Of a stretch of DNA of 21,231 nt, positions 1 through 7,696 are shown piece after piece. The DNA lies in assembly GCA_023253615.1 (NCBI GenBank), contig JALRFZ010000524.1, forward strand, positions 1-21,231, in the 5' to 3' direction. The notes below the pieces were generated by a model that saw only the letters and a list, made by a program, of their open reading frames with translations, made no database searches and had not been told where the DNA came from. This stretch comes from Verrucomicrobiales bacterium. GTDB taxonomy: Bacteria > Verrucomicrobiota > Verrucomicrobiia > Verrucomicrobiales > DEV007. The number at the start of each line of letters is the position of its first letter. Position 1 is the first letter of the stretch. A program made the translations under genes and the position numbers.

Positions 1-1
1 C

Positions 2-541
2 GCCGGGCAGTTCGAGAACCAGGCGCGTGCCAGCAAACAATTGGGATTCGTCGTGCCCTTCGCCCTGCTCGCGATCTTCATGATCCTCATCACCACCCTC
101 GGAGCGGTGCGACAGGCCCTGTTGATTCTCGCCAACATTCCCTTCGCCCTCATCGGCGGCATCCTCGCCCTCTTTTTCGCCGGCTTCTACCTCTCCGTGC
201 CCGCGTCGGTCGGCTTCATCGCTTTGCTCGGGCTCGCGATCATGAATGGTGTCGTGATGGTCACTTTCTTCAACCAGCTTCGCGAGGAAGGTGCCACCGT
301 CATGGAGGCCGTCACCAATGGAGCGGAGCGCCGGGTCCGCCCGGTGTTGATGACCGCATTGCTCGCGATCCTCGGACTGGTGCCGCTGCTGCTCGCGTCG
401 GGTCCCGGATCCGAGATCCAGAAGCCCCTCGCCGTCGTCGTCGTTGGCGGCACGATCACCTCGACCACTCTCACCCTGCTCCTCCTGCCCGCCCTCTACC
501 GCCGCATCGAGGAGTGGATGGAAAAACGATATCCGGCATGA
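2..541 (+). CDS. Heavy-metal RND efflux pump inner-membrane subunit (CzcA/CusA family), C-terminal fragment
   Basis: The reading frame is open from the first bases of the window, so the gene starts upstream and only its last 179 or so codons are visible. The visible part begins with AGQFENQ, followed by a block of hydrophobic helices (VPFALLAIFMILITTL, ALLILANIPFALIGGILALFF, SVGFIALLGLAIMNGVVMV), then RRVRPVLMTALLAILGLVPL and a last helix ending LLLLPALYRR. This order, and above all the RPVLMTAL and GFIALLGLAIMNG motifs, is that of the last membrane bundle of HME-type RND pumps, which export Cu, Ag, Co, Zn or Cd ions by proton exchange as trimers with a periplasmic adaptor and an outer-membrane channel. 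The metal cannot be told from this part. Partner genes would lie upstream. The stop codon overlaps the start of the PAP2 gene (ATGA, 538-541), suggesting a shared transcript. Confidence 0.93.
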   Translation, partial: AGQFENQARASKQLGFVVPFALLAIFMILITTLGAVRQALLILANIPFALIGGILALFFAGFYLSVPASVGFIALLGLAIMNGVVMVTFFNQLREEGATVMEAVTNGAERRVRPVLMTALLAILGLVPLLLASGPGSEIQKPLAVVVVGGTITSTTLTLLLLPALYRRIEEWMEKRYPA

Positions 542-1554
542 ATCCACTTCTTTTCACCATGGTGACGGCAGGAACCCTGTTGGAGATGGACGCATCACTC
601 TTTGACTTGATCAATCAGTCCTGGTCTGCTCCCGCCCTCGATCGGATGATGCCGGTCGTATCATCGCTCGATGTATGGAAGCCGCTGCTTTTCGCGGGAA
701 TTGGCTGTCTCCTGATCTTTGGAGGAATGTCAGGAAGAAGGTTTCTTCTGGTGTTGTCTGTCGGATTGATGATAGGCGACGGGCTTTTCGCGCACGCTTT
801 GAAACATGCTTTCGGGCGGCTTCGTCCACGGGATGTCAGGGAGGGCGCGATCGTCCGGAGTCTCGCTCCCGGAGAACCGAAATGGCTTCACGTGATGGAG
901 CCGCCGGTCGTGGTCGTTTGCCATCCCGGCACGGAGAAAGTCTCCCACGGGAACTCGTTTCCCTCGGGGCACGTGGTGAACCTTTTCACGGTGGCGACGG
1001 TCGCGTTCGCCTTCCGGCGGGTTGCCGGGGTCCTCGTGGGAATCCTGGGGCTGTTGATGGCATGGTCCCGCATCTATTGCGGTGCCCATTGGCCGAGTGA
1101 CATCCCGCCTTCCATCGTGATCGGAATCGTCTCCGGGTTGGCTTCGATCTGGCTCATCGGGAGGGTGCTGCCATGGTTTGTCCGAAAGCTGAACCCACCG
1201 GGAGGCGGTCGGTGGCCCTACCTGGGTGTCGCCCCCCTCCGATGCCCCGCTCCAGTGAGCGGCGATGAGGTGTTTTCCTCCCAAGCGGAACGGATGCGGG
1301 GTGACACCGGCACCCAGACCTCCTTTCATCTCCTCCCAGACCCGATCTTCGAAGACCATCAGACCGGTGGGAATTTCCCCCATCACCTCTGCAAGCTCGT
1401 CTGCCGTGTGCAGCACCTGACCGCGTCGTCCGGTGTAGAGCGCCAGGTTTTCCCCGTTCAGCCGGTAAAGATAAAGACGTCCGCCCTCCGGGATGAATGC
1501 ATCGGCCAGAGGTATCAGCTCCTTGGGTGTTTTGTGATCGTTGAAGAGCGGTAG
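538..1554 (+). CDS. PAP2-family membrane phosphatase with an abnormal read-through C-terminal tail
   Basis: This is a membrane-embedded phosphatase of the PAP2 (type 2 phosphatidic acid phosphatase) superfamily, acting on lipid phosphates such as undecaprenyl pyrophosphate or phosphatidylglycerol phosphate. All three signature motifs are present, numbered from the ATG at 538: K89-x6-R96-P97, P142-S-G-H145 and S177-R178-x5-H184-x3-D188. H184 is the expected nucleophile and H145 the proton donor. Hydrophobic segments lie near residues 48-63, 68-86, 147-175 and 190-215. The ATG at 538 overlaps the efflux-pump stop (ATGA). An internal ATG at 586 (MDASLF...) is an alternative with a weak upstream GGA. 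Homology is exhausted by about residue 220 (near 1195). The remaining 118 or so codons are low-complexity and lie antisense to the 3' end of the glycosyltransferase gene, so they probably reflect a lost stop. A TGA at 1190-1192 in the +1 frame would give a normal-length protein. Confidence 0.85.
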   Translation: MNPLLFTMVTAGTLLEMDASLFDLINQSWSAPALDRMMPVVSSLDVWKPLLFAGIGCLLIFGGMSGRRFLLVLSVGLMIGDGLFAHALKHAFGRLRPRDVREGAIVRSLAPGEPKWLHVMEPPVVVVCHPGTEKVSHGNSFPSGHVVNLFTVATVAFAFRRVAGVLVGILGLLMAWSRIYCGAHWPSDIPPSIVIGIVSGLASIWLIGRVLPWFVRKLNPPGGGRWPYLGVAPLRCPAPVSGDEVFSSQAERMRGDTGTQTSFHLLPDPIFEDHQTGGNFPHHLCKLVCRVQHLTASSGVERQVFPVQPVKIKTSALRDECIGQRYQLLGCFVIVEER

Positions 1555-2913
1555 CAGCCTGCCCCCGATGGTGGCGAAGAGGATCGCCCAAAGCGATGCG
1601 AGGCGCCACGGAGCGCGGGGATGTGGTTTTGTCAGGAAAAGGGAAGCCGCCATGCAGACGAGCGCGACAACGAGTCCGGGCACGGCGGTCAGGAAGGGGA
1701 CGGAGCGCAGGGTTTCGAGCGTTTCAAGCAGCTCGTCATTTGATCCTTTTCCAAATGATCCAGCGGATTCAATCAGGCCGGGAAGGAAGGGTGATGCCAG
1801 GACGAGGACGAGGAGAACCCCGACCAGAATCGGCGGAAACCACGCGAGCGCCCGCCGCACCCTTGCCAGATGAGTGGTCTCCCGGAATCCTTTCCACGCC
1901 GAGGCAACGAACAGCGCGAGGGCGGGGTAAACGAGAAGGATGTAGAGATTGCGTTTCGAGGGGCTGAGGCTGAAAAACACGATCACGAGCACCATCCATC
2001 CGGTCAGTCGTCGGCGCAGGGCGCGATCCTCTTCATTTCCTCCCAGCGCCATCCAGGCAAACGGCAGCAGGACTGCCCACGGCAAACCATCGAGAGGAAA
2101 GTAGGTGAGGAAGTAGTAGAAGGGTTCGCGATGACCGAATTCGCCCTGGGCTCGGTCGATATTCTGTGAAAAGAGGAGCTCGTCGAGGTATCCCGCGGGA
2201 GGATGATTCAAGGCGACAAGGGCAAGCCAGGTTCCCGGTAAGGCCAGCGCCACGATGGGCCCCCAAACCCAGTGCCATCGCCGCAGATCGGAGGTTTCAC
2301 GGGCGGCGATCTTCGCGGTGAGGTAGGCGAGCAGGGGGACGAGAAATCCGACGGGCCCTTTCGCGAGCACCGCCAGTCCCATGCAAAGGTAGGCGAGGAA
2401 GGCGCGTCCGGACGACGCTTTGGCATCCTGTGAAAAGAGGGCAAGGAGCGCCAGCATCTCCAGGCCGCACAGCAGCATGTCGATCTGGCCCCAGCCACCT
2501 TCCTTGTAGACGAGGTAGGTGGCGGCACAGATCAGGGCCGCCGCCCCATCGTCGCGACCCCGGTTCCAGAGGCGCATGAGCATGACGACAGACCAGAGGG
2601 TCGCCACGGCACCGAGCAGACTGGGAAAGCGGGTCGTCCAGGAGTTGATCTCACCTCCGGCAAGCAGGCTCGCCGAGGCATTGATCAACCAAAACATCAG
2701 CGGCGGTTTGTGCGCGTAGTATTCCCCGTTGCGATGGGGTACGAGCCAATGGCCTTCCTCGCGCATCTCCTTGGCGACATAGGCAAATCGTGCCTCGTCG
2801 GGGGCCCAGAGTTCACGACGGAGGTGCTCGCCGCCCCAATACAAAAGGGCAAAGACAAACAAGATCCCCAAAGCCCCGGCCGGCCGGGACCAGATGCGCC
2901 GAAGCAGTTCCAT
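730..2913 (-). CDS. ArnT/PMT-like membrane glycosyltransferase with a read-through C-terminal tail
   Basis: This looks like a polyprenyl-phosphate-sugar-dependent integral-membrane glycosyltransferase of the PMT_2/ArnT group, which transfers sugars to lipid A or other acceptors on the periplasmic face. Evidence, numbered from ATG 2913: a first helix at about 14-27, then WAPDEARFAYVAKEM (37-50) whose D39-E40 match the catalytic Asp/Glu loop, HKPPLMFWL (68-76), LAKGPVG (183-189), and FFSLSPSKRNLYILLVYPALALF (313-335), corresponding to the FFSISKGKLPTYIL-type motif of ArnT. Many further helices follow. The family is usually about 550 aa. Residues 1 to about 565 (to roughly 1218) fit this; the last 160 codons are hydrophilic and antisense to the PAP2 gene. 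A TAG at 1218-1220 lies in another frame, just beyond a run of six C at 1232-1237, so one indel would restore a normal end. The start is 35 nt after the LamG gene stop, suggesting one operon. No clear ribosome binding site is seen. Confidence 0.85.
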   Translation of the reverse strand: MELLRRIWSRPAGALGILFVFALLYWGGEHLRRELWAPDEARFAYVAKEMREEGHWLVPHRNGEYYAHKPPLMFWLINASASLLAGGEINSWTTRFPSLLGAVATLWSVVMLMRLWNRGRDDGAAALICAATYLVYKEGGWGQIDMLLCGLEMLALLALFSQDAKASSGRAFLAYLCMGLAVLAKGPVGFLVPLLAYLTAKIAARETSDLRRWHWVWGPIVALALPGTWLALVALNHPPAGYLDELLFSQNIDRAQGEFGHREPFYYFLTYFPLDGLPWAVLLPFAWMALGGNEEDRALRRRLTGWMVLVIVFFSLSPSKRNLYILLVYPALALFVASAWKGFRETTHLARVRRALAWFPPILVGVLLVLVLASPFLPGLIESAGSFGKGSNDELLETLETLRSVPFLTAVPGLVVALVCMAASLFLTKPHPRAPWRLASLWAILFATIGGRLLPLFNDHKTPKELIPLADAFIPEGGRLYLYRLNGENLALYTGRRGQVLHTADELAEVMGEIPTGLMVFEDRVWEEMKGGLGAGVTPHPFRLGGKHLIAAHWSGASEGGDTQVGPPTASRWVQLSDKPWQHPPDEPDRSQPGDDSDHDGRRDVTRPMGTAIDAGPCHQQPQDSHEDPGNPPEGERDRRHREKVHHVPRGKRVPVGDFLRAGMANDHDRRLHHVKPFRFSGSETPDDRALPDIPWTKPPESMFQSVREKPVAYHQSDRQHQKKPSS

Positions 2914-2948
2914 GATTCGACGAAAAGATCGCCGATTTGGTGGAGATT

Positions 2949-5900
2949 TCACCTGACTCGCATCGCCGCCATCGCGCCCGTGCGCGAGGCGAGTTCGCGG
3001 ACGGAGATTTCCCACGTGCCGGGGTCCTCGTTCCGGGCGAGGTCGAGCTGGATTTGCAAGAGGCCGTCCTCGGTGGCGCGGTAGCCGCTGCCTTCCGCGA
3101 GACGTCCGTTGCTGTCGCGGATCTCGACGAGCAGCGGGACGACCGCCGGGAGCGGCTTGCCCGCGGGATCGTTCACCGAGATCGTCACCGGTACGGTTTC
3201 CCCGGGTTTGGCGGACCCGGGCGCGGTGACGGCGACCCCGGCGATCGGGCGGGGAAGCGCCATGTAAAGGCGGCCGTCGCAGGGGGCCAGGTCGACCTCT
3301 AGCGACGAGGGGTTTGTCAGGGCGACCTCGCGTCCGGCGACGAGATCGTAGAGATGGGCGGGTGGATCATGGTGGAATGTCAGGGTGCCGGAGGCGGGCA
3401 GTCCGTTTTCCATGACGAGACCGTGCCGGCCCACGTATGCGCCGAATTCGCGGTGGTCGTTGAGGAGGAAATGGTAGTCCGCTTCGCCTGCGCGCCGGCT
3501 GCGCACGAGGATCTCGGGTTGGTCGAGTGAGACGGGACGGACGAGCCCGAGCGCCTCGAGGCGCGGACCGAGGTCGGCGGCGAGGGCGAGGACCTTCGCT
3601 TTGTCGAGATCCGCCTTCTTCTCGCGGCGGAAGCTGGCGAGGGTGATATCGGCCTTCAAACCCGGACAGAGGAATTCGTCCGCCACCACCTTGCCGCCCG
3701 CCGCCTGCCAGGCCGCGATCGCCTTCACGACCGGTGCGGTGAGCACGTCGCATTCCGGCATGACGAGAAATTTACTTCCCGCGAGCCCATCGCGCAGCAG
3801 GGTTTCCTCATAGATCACGTCGCAGCGGACGTGGGCATGCTGCAGCGCGAGCCAAAGGTCGGCGGACCACCCGAGATTGCTGCCGTAACCGCCGCGCCGC
3901 GCGAACATCTGCGAGGTGAAGCTTTCGATAAAGGCCACGTCGGAACGGGTGTCGGGGATCTTGAGGAGTGCCGGTCCGAGGGGCTCGACGACCTCTTCGA
4001 CCAGTCGCTTCAGCTCGTGCTGCGTGTGGGGATTGGTGTAGCGATAGGCCCCGGGGCTGTCGGTCTCGACGAGGGACTGCCATCCGTGATACATGATGCC
4101 GCGCACGGGACGGGAAAGTTTCGTCCACAGCGCCTCGCGCAGGTGCATGGGCGAGATCGTGATGTAGGCGGCATCGGGATCGTGATCGACCCACGGCACC
4201 GGGGCTTCGGTGCTGGCGCCGATCGGTGCGGTCTGCGAGCGATACCAGATGATCTGCGTCATCTTCATCACCTCCTGCCCTTTGCCGCCGGCTTCGGCCA
4301 TGGCGAAGAGTTGGTCGGTGCAGAGACCGATGCGCTGGGGATCGGGATAGGTGTAGGTCCAGTGCGAAAGGACATCGACATCGCCACCGGCCCCAGAGAG
4401 ACTCGGCTGGCGCACGGCGGGATCGAAGAAGGTGCGGAAGCCGGGGCGGGCGTTTTGCTTCAGCCCCTCATGCAGGGCGGTATGGAGTCCATTCCATCCG
4501 TCGCCCACCGACCAGAACCAGCGATAGTATCTCAACACCGGGTGATCTTCGGGAATGACACGGTCGGCGGGGAAATCCTTCAGCGTTTTCCAATCGACGC
4601 CCCAGCGATTCACCACCTCGGCGGGGATATCGCCTCCGGAGAAGGCGCGGTAGTTGGCGAGATCCACCTCGTTGAACGAAGGTGTGGAGGAGTCGCGCAC
4701 CTCCGTGTTCACCAGCGCCATGGTAAAGGCGGGATGATCGCCGTAGGCGGCGGTGATGGACTCGCCCACGTGGCGGAAGAAGGGCGCGAATTCGGGAATG
4801 GAAGCGCAGATGTCCTGTCGGGCATAGGGTTTTCCATCGCGCCCGACCCGCAGATTCGCGGGATCGGACTCGAGGACGCGCATCGGCGAGACGCCCGCGA
4901 CGACTTCGAGCCCGTTGGCGAGGGCTTCGTCGAGGTAAGCGCGGTTCCGCGCGATGTAGGCGTCGTCGCCGGGTGGGACGGGTTTCTTCTCCCGCCAAAT
5001 CTCGCTCGCGAGAGCGCTCATGCCGATGAAATGGGTGAAGCCGAGATCCTTCAATCGCGGGATCTCCTCGCCTCCCGCGCCCCACATGACCACCGGCATG
5101 CGCTCGGGCAGGCGTGCGACGAGGGAATAGGCCGCTTCGCGCGAAGTGCCGCGGGTTTGTGGTTTTGTCAGGTCGAGCCGCGCACGGAAGGTGTAATCAC
5201 CGGGCCGCAAGGTCGTATCGACCGGAAACTCCGCGACGTGGGCGGCGCCGGGGGCGAGGGCCGGCAGTGCGATGGTCTCGGTCGCGCCACCGTCCGACCA
5301 CGAGAGGTCGAGGCTGGCGCCTTCGAGCGGCTCGCGGCGCAGGTTCGTGCAGGTGACGCGGAGCGGAGCGGCTTTCTCCATGCGTTGCCAGACGCGCCGG
5401 TCCGACGTGATCTCGAGCGACACAGGCTCGAAGGCGAGGACGCCCTGACAAAGACGCACTTCATCGATCAGGCCGGGGAATCCGCCGTAGTTGCTGCCGA
5501 GGCGGTCGCCGATGGAGAGGCCTTTTGTGCCCGGCACGGCTCCGCCGACGCCGGGATGGTGATGACGGCCGGCGCTCTGTCCGTCGATGAAAAAACGCCC
5601 CTCGCCCGCGCCATCATAGGTGAAGGCGAGGTGACGCCAGACGCCGGGTTCGTACTTCGCCGCTTCGGAGTAGAAAATGCGCGAGTCCGATCCGAAGCCG
5701 ATCGTCACCCACATGCGGCGGAGGCCCGCTCCATCGGCTTCGCCGAGTTGCCATTGGTAGTCGGTGTGATCGACGTATTTTTTGTCGAGCAGGTAGCAGC
5801 GGAGGCGCGGCTCGAACTCGGCCTTCGGAGCGATCCACATCTCGAGGGTGAAGGCTCCGGTGAAACTCAGAGCGGGCCGGTGCGGCGTGACGGCGGCGTG

Positions 5901-6188
5901 TCGTTTGTCCTGCACGGGAAATCCGGGAAAACACTCCAGCGCTCCGCCCTGTTTGCCCGCGGCATTCAGCACCGCTCCGCCTTCGAGGGTCAGGTGATGG
6001 CCTTTGCAGGAGAGATCGGCGAGGGCTGTCTCCGGAGTGGCACCGTCGAATTTCCAGTAGCCGGCCACCTTCGCGCCGGTCGCATCGGTCCCCGTGTAGC
6101 CGCTCTCCCATGTTTCCATGAGAGGGGCGGCCGAAAGGCCGGCGGCGAAAATCACCGAGGGCAACATCAGGAGGGGGCGGATCGACAT
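2949..6188 (-). CDS. Secreted multidomain protein: LamG lectin fold, glycosidase-like (GH42-like) region, C-terminal beta-sandwich
   Basis: This 1079-aa protein is probably exported and acts on or binds polysaccharide. Residues 1-21 form a signal peptide (MSIRPLLMLPSVIFAAGLSA). Residues about 43-255 are a LamG/concanavalin-like domain, with W45, GAFTLEMWI (111-119), W184-R-H-L, FFIDGQSAG and GLIDEVRL (239-246). Residues 258-360 look like a CARDB/NEW3-type sandwich (PLRVTCTNL...LRPGDYTFRARLDL). Residues 365-730 are barrel-like, with ALVNTEVRD (491-499) where GH42 enzymes carry their acid/base Asn-Glu. Residues 745-850 resemble the GH42 trimerisation (amidotransferase-like) domain: DVIYEETLL, KFLVMPECDVL, AAWQAAGGKVVADE. 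Residues 985-1079 form a macroglobulin/Ig-like sandwich. The ATG at 6188 was preferred to the TTG at 6206 because the signal peptide starts there. The catalytic family and substrate are uncertain. It follows the SDR gene after 164 nt containing a gene remnant. Confidence 0.82.
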   Translation of the reverse strand: MSIRPLLMLPSVIFAAGLSAAPLMETWESGYTGTDATGAKVAGYWKFDGATPETALADLSCKGHHLTLEGGAVLNAAGKQGGALECFPGFPVQDKRHAAVTPHRPALSFTGAFTLEMWIAPKAEFEPRLRCYLLDKKYVDHTDYQWQLGEADGAGLRRMWVTIGFGSDSRIFYSEAAKYEPGVWRHLAFTYDGAGEGRFFIDGQSAGRHHHPGVGGAVPGTKGLSIGDRLGSNYGGFPGLIDEVRLCQGVLAFEPVSLEITSDRRVWQRMEKAAPLRVTCTNLRREPLEGASLDLSWSDGGATETIALPALAPGAAHVAEFPVDTTLRPGDYTFRARLDLTKPQTRGTSREAAYSLVARLPERMPVVMWGAGGEEIPRLKDLGFTHFIGMSALASEIWREKKPVPPGDDAYIARNRAYLDEALANGLEVVAGVSPMRVLESDPANLRVGRDGKPYARQDICASIPEFAPFFRHVGESITAAYGDHPAFTMALVNTEVRDSSTPSFNEVDLANYRAFSGGDIPAEVVNRWGVDWKTLKDFPADRVIPEDHPVLRYYRWFWSVGDGWNGLHTALHEGLKQNARPGFRTFFDPAVRQPSLSGAGGDVDVLSHWTYTYPDPQRIGLCTDQLFAMAEAGGKGQEVMKMTQIIWYRSQTAPIGASTEAPVPWVDHDPDAAYITISPMHLREALWTKLSRPVRGIMYHGWQSLVETDSPGAYRYTNPHTQHELKRLVEEVVEPLGPALLKIPDTRSDVAFIESFTSQMFARRGGYGSNLGWSADLWLALQHAHVRCDVIYEETLLRDGLAGSKFLVMPECDVLTAPVVKAIAAWQAAGGKVVADEFLCPGLKADITLASFRREKKADLDKAKVLALAADLGPRLEALGLVRPVSLDQPEILVRSRRAGEADYHFLLNDHREFGAYVGRHGLVMENGLPASGTLTFHHDPPAHLYDLVAGREVALTNPSSLEVDLAPCDGRLYMALPRPIAGVAVTAPGSAKPGETVPVTISVNDPAGKPLPAVVPLLVEIRDSNGRLAEGSGYRATEDGLLQIQLDLARNEDPGTWEISVRELASRTGAMAAMRVR

Positions 6189-6263
6189 GCGATCATCGTC
6201 CGCCAATCCGAGCGCGGCGTCGATGGCTTGCTCGCGCCAGAACCGGTAAGCGATGGCGCCCTC

Positions 6264-6347
6264 TCAGCGCTTCCCGCCCTTGCCGCTGAGTGTCACCTGG
6301 TAGAGCGGCGTGTCAGGATCGTTGCTGGTCAATCTCAAGATGGCGGA
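6264..6347 (-). pseudogene. C-terminal remnant of a choice-of-anchor D domain protein
   Basis: Between the LamG gene start and the SDR stop, the minus strand encodes about 27 residues ending at a TGA: SAILRLTSNDPDTP, then LYQVTLSGKGGKR. This has the shape of the last strands of choice-of-anchor D (ASH-like) beta-sandwich domains (LRLxSNDPDxPxYxVxLxGxG), which normally end long secreted proteins. Nothing related precedes it: just upstream is the SDR stop codon in another frame. It is best read as the scar of a deleted gene. It has no start codon or signal of its own. The frame continues past its stop as an open frame into the LamG gene. Confidence 0.6.
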
Positions 6348-6352
6348 GCATC

Positions 6353-7243
6353 TCACGACACCGTCGCGATCTGCCCGCGGATCGACGGGACGAGGCGGGG
6401 ATCGGTCTCTACCGCGCCGAGGAAGGAGGGATAGCGCGGCTCCCACCCGGTGGCGCGGAGGGCCGCGTTCGAAACGATCTTGTGCGTCCATCCCCGCTTG
6501 CGACCGGGATCCGGTGGCGCGAGCGGGGGCACGGGCAGGCCGAAACAGGCGGCGAGCTTTTCATAACACTCGCGCTGGGTGACCGGGGTGTCATCGACGA
6601 CGTTGAAGGTGGCTCCGGCGCTGGTGGCGGGTCCGTGGTGGAGGAGATGGCGGATTGCTCCGGAGGCGTCGTCGCGGTGGATCTGGTTGAGGTAGCGGCT
6701 GGGATCGACATCCTCGATCGCCGCGCTGCCTTCGAGCAGTTTCTTGAGATGGACGGAGCGACCGGGACCGTAGATCCCGGCGAGGCGCAGGGCCATGCCG
6801 CCGCTGCCACGGGCGAGCGCCTCGGCCTCGAGGAGGAGACGCCCGGTCTCGCGGTCGGGGGTCGTGTCCGAGGATTCATCCACCACCGAGCCGTCGGTCT
6901 GGCCGTAGACGCTCGTGCTGCTGGTGAAGAGGACGGGCACTCCGGGGAAAATCGCGCGGAGGTTGCGCATTCCTTCGACGAAGACAGCTTCGTAGGTCTC
7001 GGCCCCGCCGCGGCTGGAGCTGGCACAATGGACGATGGCGTCGGGCCGGGCGAAGGGCAGGCCTTCCCTCACCGCGACGAGTGAACCGGGCAGGCTGACA
7101 TCCCCGGAGAGCAGGGGATACGGGCCTCTCTGAGGCTCCCCGCGATGCACGGCGACGACTTCGTCGCCCGCTGCCAGCAGATCCGCTGCCAGCGACGTGC
7201 CGAGATAGCCATGACCGAGAAGGAGGACGCGGAGAGAACCCAT
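6353..7243 (-). CDS. NAD(P)-dependent epimerase/dehydratase-like SDR (atypical extended SDR, YeeZ-like)
   Basis: The protein has 296 aa. The N-terminus, RVLLLGHGYLGTSLAADLL, is a Rossmann strand with the G-x-G-x-x-G nucleotide loop (GHGYLG), followed by GDEVVAVHRGEP, the second strand with the cofactor-selecting region. Later come DAIVHCASS (fourth strand), VPVLFTSSTSVYGQTDG with the catalytic Ser/Thr and Tyr, and ALRLAGIYGPGR, the conserved substrate-side loop of NAD-dependent epimerase/dehydratases. The YxxxK lysine is not evident (Y-G-Q-T-D), which fits the atypical SDR_a5/YeeZ group, where activity is often unproven. The start was set at ATG 7243, since the open frame upstream is non-homologous and lies over the next gene. 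It is 43 nt downstream of the TonB-like gene, so co-transcription is likely. Substrate unknown; a nucleotide sugar is only a guess. Confidence 0.85.
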   Translation of the reverse strand: MGSLRVLLLGHGYLGTSLAADLLAAGDEVVAVHRGEPQRGPYPLLSGDVSLPGSLVAVREGLPFARPDAIVHCASSSRGGAETYEAVFVEGMRNLRAIFPGVPVLFTSSTSVYGQTDGSVVDESSDTTPDRETGRLLLEAEALARGSGGMALRLAGIYGPGRSVHLKKLLEGSAAIEDVDPSRYLNQIHRDDASGAIRHLLHHGPATSAGATFNVVDDTPVTQRECYEKLAACFGLPVPPLAPPDPGRKRGWTHKIVSNAALRATGWEPRYPSFLGAVETDPRLVPSIRGQIATVS

Positions 7244-7286
7244 AAGATGGGATACGTATGCAACGCGGTCGGGGGAACCCGGGAAC

Positions 7287-7649
7287 TCAGGAGCGGGGAG
7301 CCTGGGGGGCGGGTCGGGTCGCGGCGACCGGATCGGCGGGGGGAGTGACGGGCGCGGCGGCTTCCTCGCGGCGGCGCGCGGGCAGGTCCACCGGCAGCTC
7401 GACGGGGGTCGGAGGCGCGGCATCCGGACGGGGCGCGAGGTGGGATGACCGTCCGTCGTGGATCGGATGGGACACCGTGCCGTCGGCATCGATCGTCTCC
7501 TCCGCCGGGCCTTCCCCGACGACGAGGTCGGGCACCGGGCCAAAGAGTCGCTCTCCCTCACTCCCCATCGGCGAGAGCGTGGCGATGATGATGAGATGGA
7601 CGAGAGTGACGCCAAAGATGATGCACACCGTCTGGAAGGAGAGTTTCAT
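7287..7649 (-). CDS. Small membrane-anchored Pro-rich protein, TonB-like N-terminus without C-terminal domain
   Basis: This 120-aa protein starts MKLSFQTVCIIFGVTLVHLIIIATLSP, a short basic N-terminus and a single membrane helix (about 6-27) containing His18 in the helix, as TonB and TolA do. The rest is acidic, then Pro/Ala-rich (PDAAPPTPVELPVDLP, APVTPPADP, RPAPQAPRS), the kind of extended periplasmic segment seen in TonB. The folded C-terminal receptor-binding domain of TonB is missing, and the TonB/TolA SxxxH spacing is not exact. It begins 47 nt after the TolQ/ExbB-like gene, which supports a partner role in a proton-channel complex. The start at 7649 was chosen because the helix begins there; an upstream extension of the frame reads over the previous gene. 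No Shine-Dalgarno is seen; a run of C precedes the ATG. Function is inferred from context only. Confidence 0.7.
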   Translation of the reverse strand: MKLSFQTVCIIFGVTLVHLIIIATLSPMGSEGERLFGPVPDLVVGEGPAEETIDADGTVSHPIHDGRSSHLAPRPDAAPPTPVELPVDLPARRREEAAAPVTPPADPVAATRPAPQAPRS

Positions 7650-7696
7650 GGGGGCGGAATAGGGAAGGGGGGGCGGAGAAGGACGGGCTGCCAGGA

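Noticed and set aside
1195..1215. A 6-bp hairpin (CCACCG/CGGTGG) at the convergent gene junction as a bidirectional terminator
   Set aside because: Short stem, 9-nt loop and no T-run on either strand; such stems are common in GC-rich DNA.
3831..6434. An 867-codon plus-strand open frame antisense to the LamG gene
   Set aside because: Same-register shadow; repetitive Gly/His/Arg composition, no signal or domain, while the minus strand has clear domains.
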